Both the position numbers and the translations under genes were made by a program. The notes beneath the pieces were generated by a model. The model was not told the origin of the DNA. It searched no databases and saw only the letters and a program-made list of their open reading frames with translations. Shown one piece after another: positions 8,956 to 16,557 of a stretch of DNA of 34,670 bases; positions within the stretch are counted from its first letter, which is position 1, and every line of letters starts with the position of its first letter. Source of the stretch: Thermus caliditerrae (GTDB taxonomy: Bacteria > Deinococcota > Deinococci > Deinococcales > Thermaceae); contig NZ_JAKEDT010000006.1 of assembly GCF_021462525.1 (NCBI RefSeq), positions 1 to 34,670 on the forward strand, written 5' to 3'.

Positions 8956-9312
8956 ATGCGCACCCGTTCCCAGCTTTGGGCCCAGGGGGCCTACGAGAGG
9001 GTGAAGGAGGCCGCGCAGAAGGGGGGTACCTGGGCGGAGGACTACCAGACCATGGCCCTGAAGTTCCCCGTCCTGGTGCGCCAGGCGGGGCTGGCCCAGG
9101 CCCTGGCCTTTGTGGACTCCCGGGGCAAGGAGGCCCACAAGAGGTTCTTGGACGACCTGGCCCAGGTTCTGGGGCGTAAGGGAGGGAGGGAACTGGCTGA
9201 AGAGGCGCTTAGGGCCGAGCTTCTCCTCTACCTCCGCCTCACCCGGGAGGTGCTCCAGGCCTCGGAGTGGTTCAAGCGGTTTGCCCAGGCCCTGATGGAG
9301 GGGGCATCATGA
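8956..9312 (+). CDS. cmr5: Type III-B small subunit Cmr5
   Basis: A 118-residue, mostly helical small subunit that stacks beside the Cmr4 backbone and helps hold the target strand. The start MRTRSQLWAQGAYERV and the later KFPVLVRQAGLAQALAF are the recognised Cmr5 pattern. The ATG lies 2 nt after the cmr4 stop, with GGGAGG upstream. The stop overlaps the cmr6 ATG. Confidence 0.92.
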   Translation: MRTRSQLWAQGAYERVKEAAQKGGTWAEDYQTMALKFPVLVRQAGLAQALAFVDSRGKEAHKRFLDDLAQVLGRKGGRELAEEALRAELLLYLRLTREVLQASEWFKRFAQALMEGAS

Positions 9313-10148
9313 GCCGGAGGGAAGCCCTGAAAGGGCTCCGTTTTCCCGGGTCCGCCCTGGCGCACCGGGTACACCGGGGACTTTGGCTGGACAAGTTTTT
9401 GGAAAGTTCCAGCCGCCACGATAAGAAGAGCAAGCGCAACCTTGTGCAGGAAGCGGCCCAGGATGGCGAGCCTGAGGGCTACGCGGAGTTTTTCCAGCGC
9501 TACCGCCAGGCCCTGGTGGAAGCGGGGGCGGAGGTGCGGGAGGCCCATACCCTGGGGCGCCTGGTGGTGGGCCTCGGGGGGGAAGGGGTTTTGGAGACCA
9601 GCCTCACCCTCCACCGCACCTACGGCGTGCCCTACCTGCCCGGTTCGGCCCTCAAGGGCCTGGCCAGCCGCTACGCCCACCTCCGCCTGGAAGGGGAGGC
9701 CTGGCGTCGGGACCTGGATCGCTTCCAGCGGGGCGAAGCCCAAGCGGCCCTTTTCGGCACCACGGAGGAGCAGGGCTTGGTGGTCTTCTTTGACGCCCTG
9801 CCCCTTCCCGGGAAGTGGAGGCTCCGCCCGGACATCATGAACCCCCACCACGCCAACTACTACGGGGGCGGTAAGGTCCCCCCCGCGGACTGGGACAGCC
9901 CTGTGCCCGTGCCCTTCCTGAGCGTCACTGGCACCTTCTTGCTGGGTCTGGCCCCGGCGCCTGGGGTGGACCGGGAGGCGGCCAAGCCCTGGCTCCGGGC
10001 CGCCTGGCAGATCCTGGCCTGGGCGTTGCGGGAAGAGGGTGTGGGCGCCAAGACCTCCTCGGGGTATGGGCGGATGGAGCTGGCAGGAGCCCTTTCTGAC
10101 CAGGCTGAGGAAGGTAAGGACGGGGGCAAGGCGCCAAGCCCAGAGTAA
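9309..10148 (+). CDS. cmr6: Type III-B subunit Cmr6
   Basis: A 279-residue RAMP at the 3' end of the crRNA in the Cmr complex. The motifs TYGVPYLPGSALKGLASRY and GVGAKTSSGYGRM are the two typical glycine-containing segments. The ATG at 9309 overlaps cmr5 by 4 nt; the in-frame ATG at 9267 would only add cmr5 shadow. The C-terminal tail after the second glycine loop is charged and probably unstructured. Confidence 0.92.
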   Translation: MSRREALKGLRFPGSALAHRVHRGLWLDKFLESSSRHDKKSKRNLVQEAAQDGEPEGYAEFFQRYRQALVEAGAEVREAHTLGRLVVGLGGEGVLETSLTLHRTYGVPYLPGSALKGLASRYAHLRLEGEAWRRDLDRFQRGEAQAALFGTTEEQGLVVFFDALPLPGKWRLRPDIMNPHHANYYGGGKVPPADWDSPVPVPFLSVTGTFLLGLAPAPGVDREAAKPWLRAAWQILAWALREEGVGAKTSSGYGRMELAGALSDQAEEGKDGGKAPSPE

Positions 10149-10175
10149 GAGCGGCTCGCCACCAGGCTCCGCTCC

Positions 10176-10367
10176 GTGAGCTACCCGAACTTTAGGAGGT
10201 TTTTGGAGGAGAGCGCCGAGGCGACTTTGGGCCTGTCGGAGGAGGAGCTGGCCGGGCTGCGGCGGGCCCTCGAGGCCAAGGGCTTCCTAAGAAACCGGGG
10301 CGACCTGAAGAGCTGGGCCAAGGAGAGCCCCCGCTTGAAAGAGGTCTTGGAAAGGCTTAGGGGTTAG
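10176..10367 (+). CDS. Small hypothetical protein, last gene of the cmr operon
   Basis: A 63-residue protein I do not recognise. It begins at GTG (10176), 27 nt after cmr6, and without a good ribosome site. The sequence is charged and helix-forming (ESAEATLGLSEEELAGLRRAL, then LKEVLERLRG) and has GC-ending codons like its neighbours. Its TAG stop overlaps the stop codon of the convergent can1 gene by 4 nt, and such packing argues that both ends are real. Position suggests an accessory, regulatory or complex-associated role in the type III system; nothing in the sequence shows a catalytic motif. Confidence 0.6.
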   Translation: MSYPNFRRFLEESAEATLGLSEEELAGLRRALEAKGFLRNRGDLKSWAKESPRLKEVLERLRG

Positions 10368-12328
10368 AGCCAGCCTTTCATGGCAGCGTCTAGGTCGTGG
10401 GGGAAGTGCCAGACGGTGCCCTCGGGGAAGTGGGTCCGTCCCTCGAGGCTGAAGATGCGCAGGGTTCGGTCCGCAAGGGCGGAGCGCAAGCGAGCGCGAG
10501 ATTTCTCGTGGGGGGGCCAGGTACTCTTGCGGACCACCAGGATTCCTCCACCAAATACCCCGCCAAACATCTCCCGCAGGACCCCCAGCGAGGCGTCTTC
10601 TCGCTCCAGGCCCAGGGCTTTTTGTAGCGAGGGTTTGCACTCCACGATGACGAGCCTGCCCTTAATCCAGGCCACCCCATCCACTTCCCTGGGGCCCTGC
10701 TCCTTCCACGAGATGGGAACCAAGTTGCCGCTGGGAGCTACCCTTCCGTCATGGCGACGTAAAAACGCATCCAAATGGGAGTAAACAGCGTACTCCAATG
10801 CCAAACCCAAAGCAGTTTCCAAGGGGCTTTTCTGCATGCGGCGCCGGAAGCTCCTTGGGTCCGCATCGAAGCTTTCAACCCAGGCCTGGAGGAAGTTTTT
10901 CGCAAGTCCCCTATTCTTGGGTTGCCTCAGGAGCGCCTCAGCCAAGGACAGCACCTTGGAGTCTGGATAAGGTTTTCCCAACGTGCTTGGGGTTTCCAGG
11001 CGGTAGCCGAAGAGGCCTAGCACTTGCTGGGGGGTAACGCTACCCCAGGGAACAGAAAGGGGTGGGCCCTCTGGCAGGGGTTTCAGCTCTTTGCCATGCA
11101 AGTATTCCACCTTCGCTTGGGGCGGAAGGGCCTCGAGCAGTGCCAGGGCCATCAACTTGGTTCCGCCATTGAGGTTGACCACTACGGGCAAGCCATTGGC
11201 TTCCGCCGCCCTGACCACGGGTGTGAAAAGCTGGCGAATGGTGTCTACTGCAAAAGGCCCTTCAACCGTGCGTATGTGGACGCGGGCCCCTAGCTTTTCC
11301 AGCTCCCTTTGAGCGTGGGATAGACGCTCCAGCTGGGCTTCTAGGGCCTGCGTTGTTACCAAGTAGACTTCCTTGGGTTGGTGGGCCAAAAAGGACGCCA
11401 AGAGCGGTACAGGCTGTTCCCCCATGAGGGCGAGCAAAACGGGTCCTTTTCGGGGAAGGGGGAAGGGGTGTAGGACCTTCTCCACTGCTCTATGCCCCTC
11501 GGGTACTTGTAACCCCTCTTGGAGGTTTCCGGGCCTCCTGGGGTAGACGAGATGTACCCGGGACTCTTTGGCCTGTTGGGTGTAGATGCGTCTCAAGTAC
11601 TCTTGGTTGTTGGCGTGCGCCTTGCGCACCTGATGTTCTGGGAAATCGGTTATGGGTAGCGCGAGCTGGCCTGCCAATTCCCTGGCGGTTTGGGCGATAA
11701 CATTAAGGCGGTCCTTGAAGTTTTTGCCGGACCCCGGGAAGTAGAGGAGCGGCCGGTTTCCCTGAATGGCCAGCAAAACGTCTATTCCTTGAGCGGTGCG
11801 AAGCTGGTGCCAGACATAACCCCTTAAGCCTGGGGGAACCTCCTTGGCTACGCCTATGAGCCTTGCTTGCGCGGGAACAAAATAAAGGGACTTGTAATCT
11901 TGAAGATGAAGGTACTCATCCTTGCTGAGGGGAAGAGGTTTCAGCGCCAAAGTTGTCACCACCGCCTCAGGTCCGTGGGCGTCTATGACCAGGGCTTCCC
12001 AGCCGTGCTTCTTGGCTGACTGGTAAAAACGGAAAAAAGAGGCTTTATCCCCGGCGGTGAGGTTCAAGACGACACGGCCTGGAAAATCAGCGCTTTCGTT
12101 AAGTGCGGCCTCCAAGGACTCTCGCACCTGGACGGAAAATCCCGCTTGTTGCAACCAATGCTGAAGGGCGGAGAGCCTAGCTTTCCGTAGGGGTACGTTT
12201 TGCGAGCCGTCCTGGACCAGAAGAATAGACAGGTCCGTCCCACGGGGTGTGGTCTTGCGGAGGTACTTGGCTGCAAGGGCTACTGGTCCTGGGTCGTTGC
12301 CCACCAAAGAGATCAGCAGAAGGTGCAT
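10364..12328 (-). CDS. can1: Can1-type CRISPR ancillary nuclease with two CARF domains
   Basis: A 654-residue single-chain effector. Two CARF domains are visible: the first has NLTAGDKASFF around residues 89-99, the second VVVNLNGGTKLMAL around residue 390. The C-terminal half contains a PD-(D/E)xK nuclease with Glu-Val-Asp550 and Glu563-Cys-Lys565 (VIVECK). This domain order matches Can1 of Thermus thermophilus, which binds cA4 across its two CARF domains and nicks supercoiled DNA; the length is also close. The gene is convergent with the cmr operon and has its own candidate promoter at 12349-12377. GAGGGG lies before the ATG. Codon use is slightly less GC-rich than in the cmr genes. Confidence 0.9.
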   Translation of the reverse strand: MHLLLISLVGNDPGPVALAAKYLRKTTPRGTDLSILLVQDGSQNVPLRKARLSALQHWLQQAGFSVQVRESLEAALNESADFPGRVVLNLTAGDKASFFRFYQSAKKHGWEALVIDAHGPEAVVTTLALKPLPLSKDEYLHLQDYKSLYFVPAQARLIGVAKEVPPGLRGYVWHQLRTAQGIDVLLAIQGNRPLLYFPGSGKNFKDRLNVIAQTARELAGQLALPITDFPEHQVRKAHANNQEYLRRIYTQQAKESRVHLVYPRRPGNLQEGLQVPEGHRAVEKVLHPFPLPRKGPVLLALMGEQPVPLLASFLAHQPKEVYLVTTQALEAQLERLSHAQRELEKLGARVHIRTVEGPFAVDTIRQLFTPVVRAAEANGLPVVVNLNGGTKLMALALLEALPPQAKVEYLHGKELKPLPEGPPLSVPWGSVTPQQVLGLFGYRLETPSTLGKPYPDSKVLSLAEALLRQPKNRGLAKNFLQAWVESFDADPRSFRRRMQKSPLETALGLALEYAVYSHLDAFLRRHDGRVAPSGNLVPISWKEQGPREVDGVAWIKGRLVIVECKPSLQKALGLEREDASLGVLREMFGGVFGGGILVVRKSTWPPHEKSRARLRSALADRTLRIFSLEGRTHFPEGTVWHFPHDLDAAMKGWL

Positions 12329-12348
12329 TCTTGGCCCCTCGTGTGAAC

Positions 12349-12377
12349 ATGCTAGCCGTGAGTGGGACTGCGTGCAA
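12349..12377 (-). promoter_or_regulatory. Candidate can1 promoter
   Basis: On the minus strand TTGCAC (12377-12372) and TAGCAT (12354-12349) are separated by 17 nt, the standard spacing of a housekeeping-sigma promoter. Transcription would start about 14 nt before the can1 ATG, leaving room for the GAGGGG ribosome site. It lies between the trailer end of the CRISPR array and can1, so can1 need not depend on pre-crRNA read-through. Confidence 0.45.
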
Positions 12378-12379
12378 GA

Positions 12380-12399
12380 GGCCCTGCTTTGAGCAGGCC
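12380..12399 (-). terminator. Hairpin between CRISPR array and can1
   Basis: GGCCCTGCTTTGAGCAGGCC can fold into an 8-bp stem with one bulged base and a 3-4 nt loop. On the minus strand it lies 80 nt beyond the last repeat and just before the can1 promoter, a sensible place to end pre-crRNA. There is no strong T-run after it, so its use as a terminator is uncertain. Confidence 0.3.
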
Positions 12400-12479
12400 A
12401 GGTCTAAGGTAAGAACCATCCGCAGTCGGGACGTCTCGGAGGAGTTCTCATCCCAGCATGAGACATGAGATGCAGAGGC

Positions 12480-13330
12480 GTTTCAATCCCCTGACGGGGC
12501 TAAAGAGGTGCAACCAACAATACGGCCAAGGCTTTCGGTATAGAACCCCCCGGGTTTCAATCCCCTGACGGGGCTAAAGAGGTGCAACTGGAGATGGTGG
12601 CGCAGTTTAGGGATTGGGCAGAAGCAAGTTTCAATCCCCTGACGGGGCTAAAGAGGTGCAACGATCTTTCCTTACGAGGTGTCCCCTTTAGTGGCGGAAA
12701 GTTTCAATCCCCTGACGGGGCTAAAGAGGTGCAACGCTTGAACCTTAACAACCTGAAGCGGCACTTCTTCTTTGGGGTTTCAATCCCCTGACGGGGCTAA
12801 AGAGGTGCAACCAAGGGGGTGGCGTGATGAAAATTATTTGGAACGACGGGTTTCAATCCCCTGACGGGGCTAAAGAGGTGCAACTGTTTTAGGAACGGTA
12901 ACGGTGGTGTTTTTGGTAGCTGTGTTTCAATCCCCTGACGGGGCTGAAGAGGTGCAACCTTCTTCTTTGGGAAAAAGTACATCGGCGACGCCCACGGGTT
13001 TCAATCCCCTGACGGGGCTAAAGAGGTGCAACCTGTTGCCATCCTTCCTGGAGAGCCCGGATGGGCTCAAGTTTCAATCCCCTGACGGGGCTAAAGAGGT
13101 GCAACGCGGCGAAAGCGGTCGAGGTGGCGGTTCTGGAAGCCTTCCCGTTTCAATCCCCTGACGGGGCTAAAGAGGTGCAACTGTTGGAACGCTTCGTACT
13201 AAGGAGAAACGAAAAGCGGGTTTCAATCCCCTGACGGGGCTAAAGAGGTGCAACGGGCTACGAGGTCTACCAGATGGATATCGGCGGCCTCATGGGTTTC
13301 AATCCCCTGACGGGGCTAAAGAGGTGCAAC
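12480..13330 (-). CRISPR. Type III CRISPR array, 12 repeats and 11 spacers
   Basis: Twelve 35-nt repeats start at 12480, 12554, 12628, 12701, 12777, 12850, 12924, 12998, 13071, 13147, 13220 and 13296. Spacers are 38-41 nt. On the plus strand each repeat begins GTTTCAATCCCC and ends GAGGTGCAAC, so on the minus strand it ends ATTGAAAC, the usual type III 5' handle; the array is therefore read on the minus strand with its leader at the 13331 side. An internal CCCCTGA/GGGG dyad can form the Cas6 hairpin. All repeats are identical except the one at 12924, which has G instead of A at 12946. The trailer-end repeat (12480) is not degenerate. The spacer at 12736-12776 and the one at 12959-12997 share 13 nt end to end. 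Confidence 0.98.
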
Positions 13331-13571
13331 TCCCCCCTCTAAAACCATCGTTCTGCACCAGGCTTTCAAGATCCACTTGGTCGGAGGGGTACTCGCTCGT
13401 CTGCGCTTCCCTTTCCAACCTAATGTGATAGTAGCCAAAAACGTTGCCCTAGTCAAGCCTGCCGAAGGGGGTGCCTATACTCGGTCTTAGAAGACTCCAA
13501 AAAGTCCTGTGCTGAATGTGTTGTTTCTTGCTTGTACTTAGGGTAGTGGATAGTCCGCGTACCCCTATGAC
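13331..13571 (-). promoter_or_regulatory. CRISPR leader
   Basis: A 241-nt non-coding stretch between the first repeat and the cas2 stop codon. It is AT-richer than the flanking genes, contains no supportable gene, and holds the array promoter. Adjacent placement of leader and cas1-cas2 is typical for an actively growing array. The segment touching the repeat (13331-13370) has spacer-like length but no second repeat follows it. Confidence 0.75.
13428..13456 (-). promoter_or_regulatory. Promoter of the CRISPR array
   Basis: On the minus strand TTGACT (13456-13451) and TACTAT (13433-13428) are spaced by exactly 17 nt, a near-consensus sigma-70-type promoter. The start site would fall near 13421, about 90 nt ahead of the first repeat, so pre-crRNA would carry a leader RNA of that length. 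Confidence 0.7.
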
Positions 13572-13844
13572 TTAAATCACATCGTCTTCAGGAAAGCTCA
13601 GGGGTGCTGCTCGTCCGAGGGTGAGCGTGCGCTTCTTCCAATCCTTCCCCAACAGATAGACCCTAACCGAGTCCTCTGGCTCCATGAGTTCCCTTATTTT
13701 GCCGAGCAAGCTCTTTAGTTGATAAGGGTTGAGCTCGGCCTCAAACACCGATAGCTGAACCCTCTCTCCATAGCTTTTCAAGAGAGCCGCCATTTTTAGA
13801 CGCCGGGCGTCATCGGGTATATCGTAGCTCACCACGATCCTCAC
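13572..13844 (-). CDS. cas2: CRISPR adaptation protein Cas2
   Basis: A 90-residue Cas2, the dimeric scaffold that brings two Cas1 dimers together for spacer integration. The start MRIVVSYDIPDDARRLKMA is the conserved beta-strand with the YD(I)xDD motif, and QLSVFEAEL is the expected second element. The ATG overlaps the cas1 stop by 4 nt (ATGA). It is the last gene of the RT-cas1-cas2 operon and lies beside the leader where integration is expected. Confidence 0.95.
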   Translation of the reverse strand: MRIVVSYDIPDDARRLKMAALLKSYGERVQLSVFEAELNPYQLKSLLGKIRELMEPEDSVRVYLLGKDWKKRTLTLGRAAPLSFPEDDVI

Positions 13845-14794
13845 GGCACCCCCTTAACCAAAAAGGGAAACGACTCTCCCCGCAGGTAGCCCTTGAAATG
13901 CTGAACGTAGCGAAAAATGTGCTCCCGAAAACCCTCGTTCTCGGTACCCAACCCTCGAGTGAAGTGTCGCAAAAAGACACCCCTCCCCTCGTCGTTCAAA
14001 TAGACGCCTCCCTTTACGGGGCGGAAATGGCCGAGGTTGACAATGCCCTGCCGCAGCATTCGTACCACCAGGCGGTCCACAAAAACAGACCGGAACTCTT
14101 CCATCAGGTCCAAGGCCAAGGCGGGGCGTGCCCCGTGCGATACATGTAGGTAACCCAAAGCCGGGTGAAGACCTGCCATCTGTATAGCAGTTACTACCTG
14201 GGTGAGCAGCAGGCTATACCCGAAAGACAACAGGGCGTTTACGGGATCACGGGGAGGGCGCGTGGTCCGGGCCGCAAACGCAAACGGGCTGGGCACCATG
14301 ACTGCAAAATGCCTGAAATATGTGGCCGTGGCGCCACCTTCAATGCCCCGTACGCTCTCCACGTCCTCTGCGTGAGAGAGCATCAAAAGGAAGGCTTCTA
14401 CTTCGCTCGCTCCCTCACGCACTCGGGGAACGCGCTTGCCCCAGGCCCTCAATACCGCCCCCATAGCCCGGATTTTGCCTTCCACGATGCGCTTGGCTAT
14501 GGGCAAAGGGTCCAACGTGCTCCAGACCTGAAGCTTCAGCAACTCCGCTTGCCCGCTCAGCGGGAGAAAGAACGCTCCTCGGTACCGCCCACTTGTAGCC
14601 ACCAAGTGCACGGGTACCCCGCGGTTGCTCAAAGTGCGCAAGAGATTAACGCTCGGCTGTACACTTCCTACCAGCACTACTTCTTCTACAATCTCCAAAG
14701 GCCAAGCCTTCTCCACCTGACCCTCGGTTTCCAAAAGGATTTGCCCGCGGGAACTCCGCAGAACAGCCCCTTGGCGAGTGATCCAAAGTCTCAT
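13841..14794 (-). CDS. cas1: CRISPR integrase Cas1
   Basis: A 317-residue Cas1. The N-terminal beta domain (residues 1-85) and C-terminal helical domain are both complete. The expected metal ligands are present: Glu152 in GIEGGATATYF, His217 in LGYLHVSH, and Asp229 in ALALDLMEEF. The ATG at 14794 overlaps the RT stop by 4 nt; in-frame upstream sequence is only RT shadow. This Cas1 looks fully active, which matters because the preceding RT gene carries a second, degenerate Cas1-like domain. With Cas2 it forms the spacer-integration complex. Confidence 0.95.
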   Translation of the reverse strand: MRLWITRQGAVLRSSRGQILLETEGQVEKAWPLEIVEEVVLVGSVQPSVNLLRTLSNRGVPVHLVATSGRYRGAFFLPLSGQAELLKLQVWSTLDPLPIAKRIVEGKIRAMGAVLRAWGKRVPRVREGASEVEAFLLMLSHAEDVESVRGIEGGATATYFRHFAVMVPSPFAFAARTTRPPRDPVNALLSFGYSLLLTQVVTAIQMAGLHPALGYLHVSHGARPALALDLMEEFRSVFVDRLVVRMLRQGIVNLGHFRPVKGGVYLNDEGRGVFLRHFTRGLGTENEGFREHIFRYVQHFKGYLRGESFPFLVKGVP

Positions 14795-16557
14795 AATTCC
14801 CTCCAAAACGAGGGAGTATAACCGGGTTTCAAAACCCTCGAGGCCTCCTCCTCTAAAAACTCCTGCACCAGAAGGGTTTTTTCGCCAAGCCGCGCCGGGT
14901 GGGAGAGCCTCTCCAGGAACTTGCCAAAAGCCTGGTTCCCTAACCCCCCTTGGACCAACTCTAGAGCATATACATCCACGATTGCGGGTGCGTAGGCGTC
15001 GGCCAACAGTATGGCTAGCCTGGGAACGCCCGAGGGTGAGCCGATATCCAGCCCTCTGGAGAGCAGATAAGCCCAGACCTCGACCCTCAGGGCGCGCCGC
15101 AAGGCGCCAAGGGCACCTCTCGGGTCCACGGGCGCTGCTTTTCGCATCAAGGCCCCGTGATAGAGATTCTCCGCTTCTTCCCTGTTGGCGGCGCCCAGTC
15201 TGGTCAAGGACACAAGCGCCTCCACCTCGCCGAATGTGGAGAGAACCAGGCCCTGGTGGTACCTTCGGGTTGCCCGCAATTGGGCCTCGAGGGCTACCGG
15301 CACATCCACATCGGGGAGCTCGCGTGTAAGCTTCCACTCTCCCCCCCGCTTCACCGCCAGCGGTGTCCGGTTGGGGTCTAGCCGAAGGGCTTCGCTTCCC
15401 CTCGCCGCCGTTCGTTTGGGTGCCGGACCTTGATACTCACCCAGCGAAGGGGGTCTCCTGCGCGCTTTAGTCGGTGGCACCAACCGCTCCAGCTTCTTTG
15501 CTAGCTTTCCAAAGCGTGTTTCCATCCATTCGTCTAGCTCTGTGAAGTCTCGCGCCACATCACCTAAACTGAAGTAGTTTCGCCACCCGCGGATGAGGTC
15601 GTTGGCTTGGCGCAAAGCTGAACTTGCCGGAACTTCTCCAAGCAGTAGGCTTTCCAGGTGGGCTTTAAACTCCGCCTTGCGGTCGGGTGCAACCCTTATG
15701 GATGCGTTGTGGAAGCGGAAGCCCAGAAAATCAAAGCCTTGCTCGAAGGAAAGGATCCTGGTCTTGTCCGGGTGTAGCCGTAAGCCCAGCTTCCCCAGGA
15801 CTTCATAGGCCTCCCCCGCCTTTTCCCCGGCCTCCCGAGGGGTAACTGCCATAACGGCGAAGTCGTCTGCGAACCGGACCAAACCCTTGCCCATGGCCCA
15901 ATCGAAGGGGTTCAGGTAGAAGTTAGACAAGAAGTTGGACAGAAGGCCCCCCTGGGGGAGCCCCACCTCGAGGACGGAAACAACCGCACCTTCCAGAACC
16001 GGCATCCGCAAGGAGGCGAAGATGAGCCGGAGAAGGTTCGGCTCCACATAAGGGGCAAGGCTTCGGATCACGGCCTCGTGGGTCACCCGGTCGAAATAGT
16101 CTTCAATATCTCCTCGGAACACCCACCGCTTGCCGCTCTTGTAGAGGTCCCTGACCCTGTGCGCAGCGTGTATGGCGCCACGCCCTTTCCGGTAGGCGAA
16201 ACTCGCTGGGCTAAGGAACGCATCCAACTTGCGGTTTAAGGCTCTGCGGATGGCGCCCTGGGCTACGCGGTCACGTACAGTTTGGGACACCACGCCCCGC
16301 TCGCCGCCGCCCGGCTTCGGCACCCAAAACCTACGGGCAGGACGGGGCAGATAGCTTCCAGATAGCATTTCCTCGCGAAGGCTTTGCAGGTTGAAAGAAA
16401 GCGCGCGCTCAAAGGACTCTACCGTTTCCCCGTCCGGCCCTGGGGCGGGCCGAACCCGGCGCACGTAGGCCCAACTTTCCGTAAGAAGCTCAAGAGAAGC
16501 GGCATCCTCCAGTTTAACGACGACGGCCTTGGTTTGAAGAGTTTTTTTGTCTGCCAT
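14791..16557 (-). CDS. CRISPR-associated reverse transcriptase with degenerate Cas1-like C-terminus
   Basis: A 588-residue protein. Residues 1-350 are a group II intron-type reverse transcriptase: motif A FRGDIEDYFD with Asp150, GLPQGGLLSNFLSN at 199-212, the catalytic FADD at 229-232, the LHPDKTRILSF and FDFLGFRF segments, and a thumb-like IRGWRNYFSLG. No endonuclease domain is seen. After a basic linker, residues of about 440-588 resemble the helical domain of the adjacent Cas1 (for example VPRLAILLADAYAPAIVD against RPALALDLMEEFRSVFVD), but Glu, His and Asp ligands are replaced. In known systems such RTs let CRISPR acquire spacers from RNA. It starts at ATG 16557, the first start after an in-frame TAG, with no clear ribosome site. 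It is translationally coupled to cas1. The Cas1 resemblance is a hand alignment. Confidence 0.88.
   Translation of the reverse strand: MADKKTLQTKAVVVKLEDAASLELLTESWAYVRRVRPAPGPDGETVESFERALSFNLQSLREEMLSGSYLPRPARRFWVPKPGGGERGVVSQTVRDRVAQGAIRRALNRKLDAFLSPASFAYRKGRGAIHAAHRVRDLYKSGKRWVFRGDIEDYFDRVTHEAVIRSLAPYVEPNLLRLIFASLRMPVLEGAVVSVLEVGLPQGGLLSNFLSNFYLNPFDWAMGKGLVRFADDFAVMAVTPREAGEKAGEAYEVLGKLGLRLHPDKTRILSFEQGFDFLGFRFHNASIRVAPDRKAEFKAHLESLLLGEVPASSALRQANDLIRGWRNYFSLGDVARDFTELDEWMETRFGKLAKKLERLVPPTKARRRPPSLGEYQGPAPKRTAARGSEALRLDPNRTPLAVKRGGEWKLTRELPDVDVPVALEAQLRATRRYHQGLVLSTFGEVEALVSLTRLGAANREEAENLYHGALMRKAAPVDPRGALGALRRALRVEVWAYLLSRGLDIGSPSGVPRLAILLADAYAPAIVDVYALELVQGGLGNQAFGKFLERLSHPARLGEKTLLVQEFLEEEASRVLKPGYTPSFWREL

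Noticed and set aside
12582-13161. Short plus- and minus-strand open frames inside the CRISPR array.
   Set aside because: They translate the repeats (recurring FNPLTG) and spacers; they are not genes.
13331-13370. A possible extra spacer next to the leader-side repeat.
   Set aside because: No repeat or repeat remnant follows it, so it is treated as leader.
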